Program-made: the position numbers and the translations under genes | Notes under the pieces: generated by a model | What the model saw: the letters and a program-made list of their open reading frames with translations, nothing else | Databases searched by the model: none | Told to the model about the DNA's origin: nothing | Origin: Terriglobia bacterium | GTDB lineage: Bacteria > Acidobacteriota > Terriglobia > UBA7540 | Reading direction: 5' to 3' | Assembly: GCA_020073545.1 (NCBI GenBank) | Contig: JAIQEZ010000001.1 | Coordinates: forward strand, 33,430-97,429 | Length of the DNA: 64,000 nucleotides | In this document: piece after piece, positions 17,135-26,008 of the stretch | Layout of the letters: each line of letters begins with the position of its first letter | Position numbering within the stretch: position 1 is the stretch's first letter

Positions 17135-19012
17135 ATGAGTAACACATTCCACGAAGAAGAAGTGCTGGGGAAAGCCTACGACTCGCGGCTGATGCGGCGG
17201 TTGCTCCAGTACCTTCGTCCCTACTGGCGGATGACGTTGTTCGCGCTGATCGCCATCCTGCTCTACGGAATGTTGCAGGCCGTCCCAGGGTATTTGTTAA
17301 AGGTGGAAGTGGACCGTTACCTTGACCCGACGGGGGGCCAGCACCTTCCGCCCGTCCTGGCGCGTTTCCTGAGCCGCAATCCGATGACGGGCATCGCGCA
17401 GATCGCTTTTGTGCTCTTCCTGCCCACGGTGTTCCTCAGCTTTTTCCTGGAGTTCTCGCAGTCGTTTGCCATGCAAATGGTGGGGCAGAAGGTGATGTAC
17501 GACTTGCGCAAGCAGATCTTCCTCCACTTGCAGCGGCTGCAGATGAGCTTCTTCGACCGCAATCCGGTGGGCCGCCTGGTGACGCGCGTGACGACGGACG
17601 TGGACGTGCTGAACGACCTGTTCGCTTCCGGCGTCGTGGCCATCTTCGGGGATTTCTTCACGCTGCTCAGCATCATGGTGGTGATGCTAGAACTGAACTG
17701 GAAGCTCGCCTTGCTGACGTTCTCGGTCTTGCCGGTCATCGTCATCATCACCGCGGCATTTCGGCGTGCCGTGCGGGAGTCGTATCGGCGCATTCGCGTG
17801 GCGATCGCGCGCATCAATGCATATCTGCAGGAGCACATTACCGGCATGTCCGTGCTGCAACTCTTCAATCGCGAGGAGCGCAGCTTCGACGAATTTGAAG
17901 AAATCAACCGGGCACACATGGAAGCCTACAAGGATTCCATCCTGGCTTACGGCCTCTTCTATCCCGCCGTGGAAGTGTTGGGGGCGGTTGCCGTCGGCAT
18001 CATTCTCTACATGGGCGGTGGGATGGCGTTGCGCGGCGTCTTGAGTGTAGGTACCGCTATTGCGTTTATTCAGTACTCGCAGCGCTTTTTCCGGCCCATC
18101 CAGGATCTGAGCGACAAGTACAACCTGCTGCAGGCGGCGATGGCGAGCTCGGAGCGCATCTTCAAGCTGCTGGACACGCCGGTGACGATCGAGGATCCTG
18201 CCGAGCCCAAGCCACTCGAGCATCCGCGCGGGCAGGTGGAATTCCAGCAGGTTGGGTTCGCTTACAAGGACAACCACAGGGTCTTGGAAAACGTCTGCTT
18301 CACGATTGAGCCCGGCGAGACGGTCGCCGTGGTGGGCCACACGGGCGCCGGCAAGACGACACTCACCAACCTGCTGCTGCGCTTCTACGACGTGCAGGAC
18401 GGCCGGGTCGCCTTCGACAGCCTCGATATCCGCGAAGTGCGCCTGCGTGACCTGCGCAAGAATTTTGGCATCGTGCTCCAAGACCCTTTTCTGTTTTCGG
18501 GAACCATCGCGAGCAACATTCGGCTGGGCAGCGAGTGGATCACCGACGCGCAGGTGCGCGCGGCAGCGCGACAGGTCAACCTGCTGGAGTTTATCGAGAG
18601 TCTGCCGGCGGGATTTGACGAACCCGTGAAGGAGCGCGGCGCTACGCTCTCCGTGGGTCAGAAGCAACTGCTCTCCTTTGCGCGCGCCCTCGCGCACAAT
18701 CCCCGGATTCTGATCCTGGACGAAGCTACCTCGAGCGTGGACCCCGAGACCGAGCATCTGCTGCGCGAAGGATTGCGGCGCCTGATCGAGAACCGCACCT
18801 CGCTGGTGATCGCGCACCGGCTCTCGACGATTCAGAACGCCAGCAAGATTGTCGTGATGCACAAGGGCCATGTGCGCGAGGTGGGCACGCACCAGGAATT
18901 GCTGCAGAAGCGTGGGATCTACTTCAAGCTTTACCAGCTTCAGTACAAGGACCAGGAGTTCCCTGTGGCCCGAGCCGTCCTCGGGGCGGAGTCCTTGCCA
19001 GAGCGCTCCTAA
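17135..19012 (+). CDS. ABC exporter, second half transporter
   Basis: 625 residues. Six-span membrane domain then ATPase: Walker A VGHTGAGKTTLTNL, Q-loop IVLQDPFLF, Walker B ILILDEATSSVD with the catalytic E, and switch His IAHRLST. The signature reads LSVGQKQLLSFARAL, with V in place of the second G of LSGGQ. Together with the preceding protein, which has a D at the catalytic E, the pair looks like a heterodimeric exporter with one consensus and one degenerate site. Substrate unknown; adjacency to lpxB hints at envelope lipids. Confidence 0.9.
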   Translation: MSNTFHEEEVLGKAYDSRLMRRLLQYLRPYWRMTLFALIAILLYGMLQAVPGYLLKVEVDRYLDPTGGQHLPPVLARFLSRNPMTGIAQIAFVLFLPTVFLSFFLEFSQSFAMQMVGQKVMYDLRKQIFLHLQRLQMSFFDRNPVGRLVTRVTTDVDVLNDLFASGVVAIFGDFFTLLSIMVVMLELNWKLALLTFSVLPVIVIITAAFRRAVRESYRRIRVAIARINAYLQEHITGMSVLQLFNREERSFDEFEEINRAHMEAYKDSILAYGLFYPAVEVLGAVAVGIILYMGGGMALRGVLSVGTAIAFIQYSQRFFRPIQDLSDKYNLLQAAMASSERIFKLLDTPVTIEDPAEPKPLEHPRGQVEFQQVGFAYKDNHRVLENVCFTIEPGETVAVVGHTGAGKTTLTNLLLRFYDVQDGRVAFDSLDIREVRLRDLRKNFGIVLQDPFLFSGTIASNIRLGSEWITDAQVRAAARQVNLLEFIESLPAGFDEPVKERGATLSVGQKQLLSFARALAHNPRILILDEATSSVDPETEHLLREGLRRLIENRTSLVIAHRLSTIQNASKIVVMHKGHVREVGTHQELLQKRGIYFKLYQLQYKDQEFPVARAVLGAESLPERS

Positions 19013-19143
19013 TCAACTACGCTGTGCGGCGTATGCAGCCGGTTCGGAGATTGCCACCGCAAGCTGGGCTACCATCCCCTTGCCTTGCAGGGCTCCTCGG
19101 AACGCACGCTTAAGCCCGGCACGGTGACCGTGCCGCAAGAAAA

Positions 19144-20313
19144 ATGCCTAAAGTTGCCATCATGATCGTGGCGGGAGAGCGCTCCGGCGACATCTATGGT
19201 GCAGGCTTGGCGCGCGCGCTACAGGCACGACTGCCCGGATTGGAAGTCTTCGGGTGCGGTGGCGATGCGCTCCGCCAAGCCGGAGCGGACACCGTTGTGG
19301 ATGCGCATCAGCTTTCCCTGGCGGGCATCACCGAAATCATCTCCGGAATTCCGCGCGTCTATCGGGCCTTTCGTCGGCTGCTGGAGGAGGTGGACCACCG
19401 CAAACCGCAACTTGCCATCCTGATTGATTTCCCTGACTTCAACCTGCGAATGGCGAGACAACTCAAAAAACGCAAAGTCCCGGTGGTTTACTTCGTGAGC
19501 CCGCAAGTATGGGCGTGGCGCAAGCGGCGCGTCCAGAAGCTGAAGGCGCGCATCGCGAAAATGATCGTCATCTTCGATTTTGAGGAAGAGATCTATCGAA
19601 GGGCAGACGTGCCGGTGGAGTACGTCGGGCATCCGCTGGTGGACATGGTACGGCCACACCTGACGCGCGAGCAGTTCTTCGCCAAAGTGGACCTGGATGC
19701 CTCCGTGCCGACGGTAGCACTCTTGCCGGGTAGCCGGAAGCAGGAAGTGACCGCAAACCTGCCGGTGATGCTGGATGCCGCCACGCGCCTGACGCTGCAT
19801 CACCAGTTGCAGTTCATCGTGGCCGTGGCCCCAACCATCGACCCGGGCTGGGTTGAAACGACCCGGCTGGAGTGTTACGTGGGTCGGGCTACGGTCCGCC
19901 CTGCCGTGCACGCCACCTACGATGCGTTACAACATGCGGACGTGGCCGTGGTGGCCAGCGGGACGGCGACGCTCGAAGCGGCCCTGCGCGAGCGCCCCAT
20001 GGTGGTTGTATACCGCGTCTCCCCGGTCACTTGGCTCGTGGGGAAGCTCCTGGTGAACGTGCCCTTCTACTGCATGGTAAACATCCTGGCGAAGAAAGAG
20101 ATTGTACCCGAACTGATGCAGCACGATTTCAGTGCCGCCAATGTCGCGGCGCGGGTAGAATATTTGCTGGAACATCCGGAAGCGCGCGAGGCCATGATCC
20201 AGGGGTTCCGGGCCCTGAGGCCGCGGTTGGGGCCGGGAGGGGCCATCGAACGTGCCGCCGATGCTGTGGTACGTTTACTGCAGTCGTTCGGGACAACCCG
20301 GATGGAGGGTTGA
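19144..20313 (+). CDS. lpxB: lipid-A-disaccharide synthase
   Basis: 389 residues, family length. GT-B fold with LpxB motifs: MIVAGERSGDIYGAGL at the N-terminus, GCGGDALRQAG, IDFPDFNLRMA, YFVSPQVWAWRKRRVQKL, YVGHPLVD and LLPGSRKQEV, then ASGTATLEAAL and PFYCMVNILAKKEIVPELMQHD. It condenses UDP-diacylglucosamine with lipid X to form the lipid A disaccharide at the inner membrane. Its presence indicates an LPS-type outer membrane. Transcribed with the two ABC exporters upstream. Confidence 0.95.
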   Translation: MPKVAIMIVAGERSGDIYGAGLARALQARLPGLEVFGCGGDALRQAGADTVVDAHQLSLAGITEIISGIPRVYRAFRRLLEEVDHRKPQLAILIDFPDFNLRMARQLKKRKVPVVYFVSPQVWAWRKRRVQKLKARIAKMIVIFDFEEEIYRRADVPVEYVGHPLVDMVRPHLTREQFFAKVDLDASVPTVALLPGSRKQEVTANLPVMLDAATRLTLHHQLQFIVAVAPTIDPGWVETTRLECYVGRATVRPAVHATYDALQHADVAVVASGTATLEAALRERPMVVVYRVSPVTWLVGKLLVNVPFYCMVNILAKKEIVPELMQHDFSAANVAARVEYLLEHPEAREAMIQGFRALRPRLGPGGAIERAADAVVRLLQSFGTTRMEG

Positions 20314-20605
20314 GGCATCGACGGCCCGCCCAATTTGATCCTCGCGGGATGCAACGTGTAAGACCGCCGAATAATCCAATCGAATTGTTGTACCTCCGAA
20401 TGGCCGCGAGGGCGAAACCCATCAGGCGGTCTCTACGTCGAGGATAGTGCGGGGACACGGAGCGCCCGTCAGGCGTCAACAACATTGAATTGCGTTGCGG
20501 GCGAGGTGGCGCGAGAAAAACCAGGGCATGGCAGGGTTTCCTTCCCCGACATGGCAACGCCAGCCCGGAGCGCACAACGCGACGATTCCGCAAGAGGAGC
20601 CAAGC

Positions 20606-22705
20606 ATGACTCGAATCAGATCCGTGAATCCGCCTGCGTCTTCGGGTGCTGTATGCTTCAATCGCCAGTGGCTGCTGCAAGCCGGGCTTCTGGGTCTGGT
20701 TTTCGCGATGGTCGCGGCGTCGGGCCGGGCGCAAGGCCCCACGGCACGTTTCGAAGTCACTAATTACATCATCAATGCAGAGTTGTTTCCTTCCACACAC
20801 ATCCTGAGTGCGAAGGTGCGCGTGGACGTCCTCCCCCAGGCCGATCTCACTACGCTGACGTTCGAACTCCACAGCAATCTACGCGTCGAGAAGGTTTTGG
20901 ACGTCAAGGGCCAGGAGATCACTTTCAAACAGGACGGCCAAGCTCTGACCCTGTCGCTTTTGAACCCGTTACCTGAGGGCAAGCTGGCTTCCATCAGCGT
21001 GAACTACGCCGGGTCGCTCGCTTCCGACGCCGGCAGCCCGGTGGAAGGTCTGAAGTTGGCGTATGTGGGGACGGAGGGTTCTTACCTTCTCTACCCGGGC
21101 CGCTGGTTCCCCGTCAGCGGTTATGCCGTGAATCGTTTTGCCGCTACGATGAACATCACCGTCCCGTCGGACGAGACGGTGATCGCTTCCGGAAAAGCCT
21201 CTACGCCCGCGCGCGAAGCGGGGAAGGTGACTTATACCTTCGTGTTTGACCAAGCCTCATTCCCGGGGACAGTGATTGCGGGGCACTATTCGGTGCAACC
21301 TGCCACAGCCGTAGGGGCGGACATCGCCCTCTACCTCAAGCCCGGCCACGAGAGCCTTGCCGCCAGTTATGGCGACACGGCGGCCAAGGTCCTGGATTTC
21401 TACAGCGATGAGTTCGGCCCGCTGCCCCGTGCCCACTTGGCGATCGTGGAAATTGAAAACGGCACGGTGGGTGGGAACACCTCACCGGGCGTGGTGGCAC
21501 TCGCCTCACGCGCGTTCACGCACCCGGTTAATTACCGGCTGCTGGCGCACGAGATTTCACACTTGTGGTGGCCGTGCCTGGTCAGTCCCGCTTCCGTTAA
21601 TGACGCATTTCTCGACAATGGTCTAGCCACCTATTCGGAGGCCATGTACGTGCAGCAGGCAGCCGGGGACGCGGCCTTTGAAGATCTGATGCGAGAGACT
21701 GAGGTTGGCGCACTGACGCATGAGGAGGTGGCGCCCATCGCGCAGGCCGGACAACTTCACGAGTTCACGCCCGAGTACCAGTCGATCGTCTACCAGAAGG
21801 GGGCCATGGTGTTCCACATGCTCCGCTGGGTGGTGGGAGACGAAGCGTTTCGCAGGACGCTGCGGACGATGGCGCAGCAATACGCGTGGAAATCCCTCTC
21901 CACGGACCAGTTTCAGCGGCTGGTGGAGAGTGTCTCCAAGCAGGAGCTGACGTACTTCTTCGCGCAATGGGTCAGCTCGACCGGCGTGCCACAGTTTAAA
22001 CGGACCTGGGCTGTCTATAAGCTCCAAAAGGGATACCAGGTGGTAGGAAAGATTCAACAAGACCTGGACATCTTCCGGATGCCGGTCGAGGTCCGGGTCA
22101 TATGCCAGGGCTCCAAACCCGTTAACCAACGAGTCGAGATGGTGGGGACAACGGCGGACTTCACTATCGACGCGCGCACCAAGCCCGTTCGCGTCCTAGT
22201 CGACCCGGCCAGCCGCCTCCTGAAGTACGACGACAAGACCAAGTATCAGGTCGAGCTGGCACGGGGCGATCAACTCGTCCAACAGCAGGCATATCTGGAA
22301 GCCATCAAGCAGTATCAGGCCGTGCTGGACCTCAATAAGAACAGCTCACTGGCCCACTACCGCCTCGGTGAGGTGTTTTTCAAGTTGCGCAATTATAATG
22401 CCGCCATGGAGGAATTCCGGCGCGCGCTGGATGGCGATTTGGACCCCAAGTGGATCGAGGTATGGACGCATCTGGAATTGGGTAAGATCTTCGACGTGAC
22501 TGGCCAGCGCGACCGCGCGCTCAACGAATATCAACGCGCGCTGCAGACCAACGACAACACCCAGGGAGCGCTCGACGAGGCCAACCGCCATGTCCAGAAG
22601 GCCTACTCGGCGCAGCAGCAACAGCAAGAACAGCAGCCGCAGGCACAGCCACAGCCGCCACCACAGCGAGAACAACAAGAGCCACAGCTAAAGCGGCGGA
22701 ATTAG
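20606..22705 (+). CDS. M1-like (gluzincin) metallopeptidase homologue with TPR tail, zinc ligand lost
   Basis: 699 residues from ATG 20606, which has AGAGGAG upstream; an in-frame ATG at 20495 is less likely. Signal peptide to about residue 45, an N-terminal beta sandwich, then a peptidase domain with HEISH (315-319). In M1 enzymes the third zinc ligand is Glu 19 residues after the second His; here that position is N338 (FLDNGLATYSE). Exopeptidase-type GxMEN is also absent (EIENGTVGG). TPR-like helices follow (AIKQYQAVLDLNKNSSLAHYRLGEVFF), then a Gln/Pro-rich tail. Probably periplasmic; activity is doubtful. Confidence 0.85.
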   Translation: MTRIRSVNPPASSGAVCFNRQWLLQAGLLGLVFAMVAASGRAQGPTARFEVTNYIINAELFPSTHILSAKVRVDVLPQADLTTLTFELHSNLRVEKVLDVKGQEITFKQDGQALTLSLLNPLPEGKLASISVNYAGSLASDAGSPVEGLKLAYVGTEGSYLLYPGRWFPVSGYAVNRFAATMNITVPSDETVIASGKASTPAREAGKVTYTFVFDQASFPGTVIAGHYSVQPATAVGADIALYLKPGHESLAASYGDTAAKVLDFYSDEFGPLPRAHLAIVEIENGTVGGNTSPGVVALASRAFTHPVNYRLLAHEISHLWWPCLVSPASVNDAFLDNGLATYSEAMYVQQAAGDAAFEDLMRETEVGALTHEEVAPIAQAGQLHEFTPEYQSIVYQKGAMVFHMLRWVVGDEAFRRTLRTMAQQYAWKSLSTDQFQRLVESVSKQELTYFFAQWVSSTGVPQFKRTWAVYKLQKGYQVVGKIQQDLDIFRMPVEVRVICQGSKPVNQRVEMVGTTADFTIDARTKPVRVLVDPASRLLKYDDKTKYQVELARGDQLVQQQAYLEAIKQYQAVLDLNKNSSLAHYRLGEVFFKLRNYNAAMEEFRRALDGDLDPKWIEVWTHLELGKIFDVTGQRDRALNEYQRALQTNDNTQGALDEANRHVQKAYSAQQQQQEQQPQAQPQPPPQREQQEPQLKRRN

Positions 22706-22721
22706 AAAGCTGCCTGTATGC

Positions 22722-23867
22722 TCAGCCGGCCTCGCTGCGCGCGTACTTCAACCCCGTCAGTTGCGGCTTTGAAATGCCGCGGTGCTGAATCAGCACCTTG
22801 AAGACGTTTCCCATCCCTGCCGGGGAAATCAACCGCTTCAGCTTCAGCCGGGCCTGCAGCTTCTCGAGTCCCGTTTGACCCGGGTCGTAAACGTCCGCGA
22901 ACTCGTTGGCCTCGCCGAGCCCCAGCAGGAACCTCTCCTGCGTTGTGAGCTCCGTCAGGTCGAGCCCCGCGGCTCTTCCGGCATCGACCAGCGCGCTGAA
23001 GTTCACGTGCGTAGTCAAATCGCTCTCGCCCGGCGTGCCGAAGAAATCCTCTGATGCGGTGTGCCCTCGATAAGCCAGCAACGTTCCGCGTGGGCGTTCC
23101 GCTGTGTAGAGACGTTCCGCGGTGTCACCGTAATCGATGGTGACCACAAAACCTCGCGTCAGCTTTGCGGCAAGGACGCGAATCCACTCCATGGACTGCC
23201 GGTTCACCTCTACGCGATGGCCCTCCTCGAGCTGGTTCGCGTACCGAGCGACGTATGCAGCAATGGACGGGTCGCTGATGGGACCATGCTCCTCGCGCAT
23301 CTTTCCGCCTTCAGCGATGACGTAGATTTCCTTGAGATGTCCGCCCGTGCGTGTGACCACGCTGACGGGAAAAGCGTCGACGAGTTCGTTCGAGAAAAAA
23401 CACCCCGCGGTGGGCGCGAGTTCTTCGACATTCGTCAGGAGCCGAACCTCGCGCTCGAGTCCCAGGCTTGCCAGCCGCACTTGAATGCGCTGGCGCTCGC
23501 GCGGGCCCGGCTCGATGGCGACGTAATCGAGTGTTGCGGCAAATTCCGGCAGCGCGCGCTTGGCCCAACTCAGAAAATCGCACGCAAAGAGCCCACGCCC
23601 CGCACCCATCTCCACCCAGGTGAAGTGCTGCGGGCATCCCATGCAAACCCACATCTCGGCGGCCTGGCGCGCCAGCAGTCGTGCGAAAACGGGGTGTAGG
23701 TCGGAACTTGTGAAGTAGTCACCCTCCGCGCCGGTGCGCTCACGCCCCTGGGTGTAGTAGCCGAATTCGGGATGATAGAGACACAGCGCCATGTAACGCT
23801 CAAAGGTGATTGCGCCCGTGCGCCGCAGGGTATCGAGAAGCAGCCCTTCGAGAGGTGTGTCGCGCAA
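22722..23867 (-). CDS. SAM-dependent methyltransferase, MidA/NDUFAF7 family (COG1565)
   Basis: 381 residues, TTG start. Family opening ITFERYMALCLYHPEFGYYTQ, GDYFTSSDLHPVFARLLARQ, then SAM motif I VEMGAGRGLFACDFL and FSNELVDAFPV. The mitochondrial relative NDUFAF7 dimethylates an arginine in a complex I subunit; the bacterial substrate is not established. Normal length. It runs against the upstream peptidase gene, and the two 3' ends are 16 bases apart. Confidence 0.88.
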   Translation of the reverse strand: MRDTPLEGLLLDTLRRTGAITFERYMALCLYHPEFGYYTQGRERTGAEGDYFTSSDLHPVFARLLARQAAEMWVCMGCPQHFTWVEMGAGRGLFACDFLSWAKRALPEFAATLDYVAIEPGPRERQRIQVRLASLGLEREVRLLTNVEELAPTAGCFFSNELVDAFPVSVVTRTGGHLKEIYVIAEGGKMREEHGPISDPSIAAYVARYANQLEEGHRVEVNRQSMEWIRVLAAKLTRGFVVTIDYGDTAERLYTAERPRGTLLAYRGHTASEDFFGTPGESDLTTHVNFSALVDAGRAAGLDLTELTTQERFLLGLGEANEFADVYDPGQTGLEKLQARLKLKRLISPAGMGNVFKVLIQHRGISKPQLTGLKYARSEAG

Positions 23868-23913
23868 GCAGAACTCAGAAGTCAGGAGTCAGAAGCCAGG
23901 AGACGGCTTGAGG

Positions 23914-23985
23914 AATGGTCAATAGTGAATGGTAAACTGCAAAACCCATCCACCGATCATTCACTATTCACAATTCACTATTTGT
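23914..23985. repeat. inverted-arm spacer upstream of the MidA-type gene
   Basis: Left GGTCAATAGTGAATGGTAAA (from 23917) and right arm CATTCACTATTCACAATTCA (from 23959) are near reverse complements built of GTGAAT/ATTCAC words. It lies between the methyltransferase and the macro-domain pseudogene, flanked by 'agaagtcaggagtcagaag' and 'ctcctgacttctt' as a second, outer pair of arms. Confidence 0.5.
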
Positions 23986-24004
23986 ATCTAACTCCTGACT
24001 TCTT

Positions 24005-24533
24005 TCACGTGGTTTTCGCGGTCGGCCGGCCGGTCAGCTTCTGGTAGGTTTCTTCAAACACCTTGAGCGCTGCGTGGTCGAACAGCACGAAGTAGATTTT
24101 CTCCAGGCTGGTGCGCATCGTGGTGTGGTCGAGCGCGACCTTCAGCATGATCGGCGCGCATTCCTCCACCGAGAAACCCGCCACGCCCGTTCCGATCGCG
24201 GGAAAAGCCATGCCGCGGATCGCCTTCTCCTCCGCCCGCATCAGGCTGGCGCGGGTGGCGAGGCGAATCGATTCCGCAGTGGCCTTTTCGCCCGGACGCA
24301 TACTCGCCGCATGAATCACGTAATGAGTTTTCAGATTTCCACCCGTGGTAACTGCCGCCTCGCCGAGGCGGATCGGCGCCAAGCGGTCACACTCCTCCTG
24401 GATGCGCTGTCCGGCCTTGCGTTGAATGACACCTGCCCCCCTCCAACGCGAGGTCGGTGTTTGCGGGGCTACCGACTGCGTCAACAGTCATTTCCGTGAT
24501 GTCGCCTTTCACGAAATGAATCTTGGTCGGCAT
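24005..24533 (-). pseudogene. macro-domain (ADP-ribose binding) gene, frameshifted
   Basis: Starts at ATG 24533 as MPTKIHFVKGDITEMTVDAV, the typical macro-domain opening. The frame then shifts near the C6 run at about 24437-24442 and resumes as AGVIQRKAGQRIQEECDRLAPIRLGEAAVTTGGNL, VIHAAS, FPAIGTGVAGF and the C-terminal helix. Besides the shift, the NAAN ADP-ribose motif reads GSPAN, so decay is not just one missing base. The intact ancestor would be a YmdB-like O-acetyl-ADP-ribose deacetylase of about 175 residues. The second frame alone is open for 159 codons. Confidence 0.75.
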
Positions 24534-24616
24534 TGTCCCTTGCTCCTTGGGGCTTCGGACGAAGGCCTAAGCATAGCCCGCGCTGGTGCGTTTGGCTAGG
24601 GACAAGTGCGAGGAGC

Positions 24617-24740
24617 CTGTAGAGGTAGGGCCTGCCCTACCCTCCTTCCGCCCCATAAGGCTACAAAAGGGTGCGGCAACCCGTACCCCTACCAGTCCAT
24701 GATGGTACGAAAGGGCACGGCAGGCCGTACCGCTACGGGC
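24617..24740. repeat. three tandem variant hairpins
   Basis: Three successive ~40-base units: GTAGAGGTAGGGCCTGCCCT from 24618; GGGTGCGGCAACCCGTACCC from 24668; and GGGCACGGCAGGCCGTACCG from 24712. Each is built on a GGKACGGCA..CGTACC palindrome and is followed by CCCTAC or GCTAC. No coding sequence. It separates the macro pseudogene from the C26 gene. Confidence 0.4.
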
Positions 24741-24768
24741 CGCAGCAGACGACCTACATCTCCGGCTC

Positions 24769-25548
24769 TCACGGCGGCAATCCAGGCCGCCTTGACCTTC
24801 TCGATCTCTTCTGTCTCATACGTGGCTGGCATGTCGGGCTGCTCCTTTGCCGGCATTTGGCTACGAACTGCACGAAGATTCCGCGCTGCTGCGCGGAGTG
24901 GTCAACCATCTCCTCCGGATGCCACTGTACAGCCACGAGGAAGGGATAGTCAGCGGCGGATTCCACGGCCTCGACGAAGCCGTCCTCCGAGCGTGTCGTC
25001 ACCTTCAGCCCGCGCCCCAGGCGCTTGACAGCCTGGTGATGCAGGCTGTTGACGGGGCAAGTCCCCTGAACGATCGCCCCCAGATTCGATTGGGGGTCGG
25101 TCACAAGCACGGTGTGGGTCGGTTCCTGACGCGTCTTGCCTTCATCTGTCTGCCGATGTTCAAACTGCGGCGCGGCGTCCTGGTTCATATCCTGGTAGAG
25201 CGTGCCGCCGAACCTTACGTTGATCATCTGTATACCGCGGCAAATGCCGAGGATGGGGAGACGGTGCGTCAAGGCGCGATCGAGCAGCCCGAATTCGAAT
25301 TCGTCGCGAGCGCGATCGCCATGGACGCTCTCGTATCGCCTCACCTCGTCGTAAAAGGACGGATCCACGTCATCCCCACCGGCAAACAAAATGCCGTCGT
25401 AATCTTCGGCGCGTACGCGGTGCGCGTCAGAAGCCGAAACCAATTCAATTTCGTCCGCCTTCACGCCCACCGCCAGGAGGGCCCTGTAATAAGGTGATTC
25501 CGAGCCTCTAGTTTTTTCCTTCTCCGAAACTGAAAGGGCAATTCTCAT
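24769..25548 (-). CDS. class I glutamine amidotransferase-like hydrolase (peptidase C26, PuuD-like)
   Basis: 259 residues. C26 motifs: YDGILFAGGDDVDPSFY, RDEFEFGLLDRAL, nucleophile Cys in LGICRGIQMINVRFGGTLYQD, and QWHPEE with the catalytic His and Glu, preceded by VNSLHHQAVKRLG. Relatives cleave gamma-glutamyl amides such as gamma-glutamyl-GABA. The basic, Arg/Pro-rich last ~30 residues are not part of the family and may reflect read-through into non-coding DNA. No puu operon neighbours are visible. Confidence 0.88.
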   Translation of the reverse strand: MRIALSVSEKEKTRGSESPYYRALLAVGVKADEIELVSASDAHRVRAEDYDGILFAGGDDVDPSFYDEVRRYESVHGDRARDEFEFGLLDRALTHRLPILGICRGIQMINVRFGGTLYQDMNQDAAPQFEHRQTDEGKTRQEPTHTVLVTDPQSNLGAIVQGTCPVNSLHHQAVKRLGRGLKVTTRSEDGFVEAVESAADYPFLVAVQWHPEEMVDHSAQQRGIFVQFVAKCRQRSSPTCQPRMRQKRSRRSRRPGLPP

Positions 25549-25625
25549 GATTCATTCATCGGGTCATTGAATCATTGCGCCATTTTTCTATCCAATTCAA
25601 TGGCCCGATGGCACAATGACCCGAT
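25547..25625. repeat. inverted-arm spacer upstream of the C26 gene
   Basis: Left arm TCATCGGGTCATTGAATCAT (from 25556) and right arm GGCACAATGACCCGATAT (to 25625) are reverse complementary around ATCGGGTCATTG. The same words recur at 17025 and 36160. Confidence 0.5.
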
Positions 25626-25837
25626 ATTCTCACCTCACCTTGGGATTCCGTGTACACCCCCGGACGTAAGCAGTCAAGCCCTCTTTTGCGTCCTCGCCCT
25701 GGAAGAGTTGCTGCTGCCGTTCGCCTCCCGGATGCCGAGTGGCAACGGAGTTCAGAGCTATGCCAATGCGGGGACCGCGTTCCCCGGTAGATATCCGAAT
25801 GGCTCTCGGTAATTAGAATGTATCTACGACATATCTA

Positions 25838-25865
25838 TTGACATTCACACCATCCGTGGTATCTT
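25838..25865 (+). promoter_or_regulatory. probable sigma70-type promoter
   Basis: Perfect TTGACA (25838-25843), 16-base spacer and TATCTT (25860-25865). It predicts a start near 25872 and a leader of about 137 nt before the ATG at 26009. Confidence 0.6.
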
Positions 25866-25871
25866 CTGGTC

Positions 25872-26008
25872 AAGTTTAACTAAAACATCCCGGTGCGGCG
25901 GACGCCGGACCGGTTCACAGTACCGGATGGCCGCCGCCCCCCTGGGGCGACCGAGGGTGCTGCATTCGGGGAATCCCTGCCGGGTCGACCTGGCGTCGGA
26001 GGTGCAGC
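25872..26008 (+). promoter_or_regulatory. structured 5' leader with sequestered ribosome site
   Basis: Stem GCGGCGG/CCGCCGC encloses a CCGGT-loop-ACCGG hairpin. A second stem, GCTGCA (about 25959) with TGCAGC (26003-26008), would hide the spacer of the GGAGG ribosome site just before ATG 26009. I tried to match cobalamin and c-di-GMP-I riboswitch cores and could not. Together with the flanking spacer repeat and promoter this accounts for most of the 460-base gap 25549-26008. Confidence 0.45.

Noticed and set aside
25872-26008. c-di-GMP-I or cobalamin riboswitch in this leader
   Set aside because: None of the conserved core strings of either class could be placed in it.
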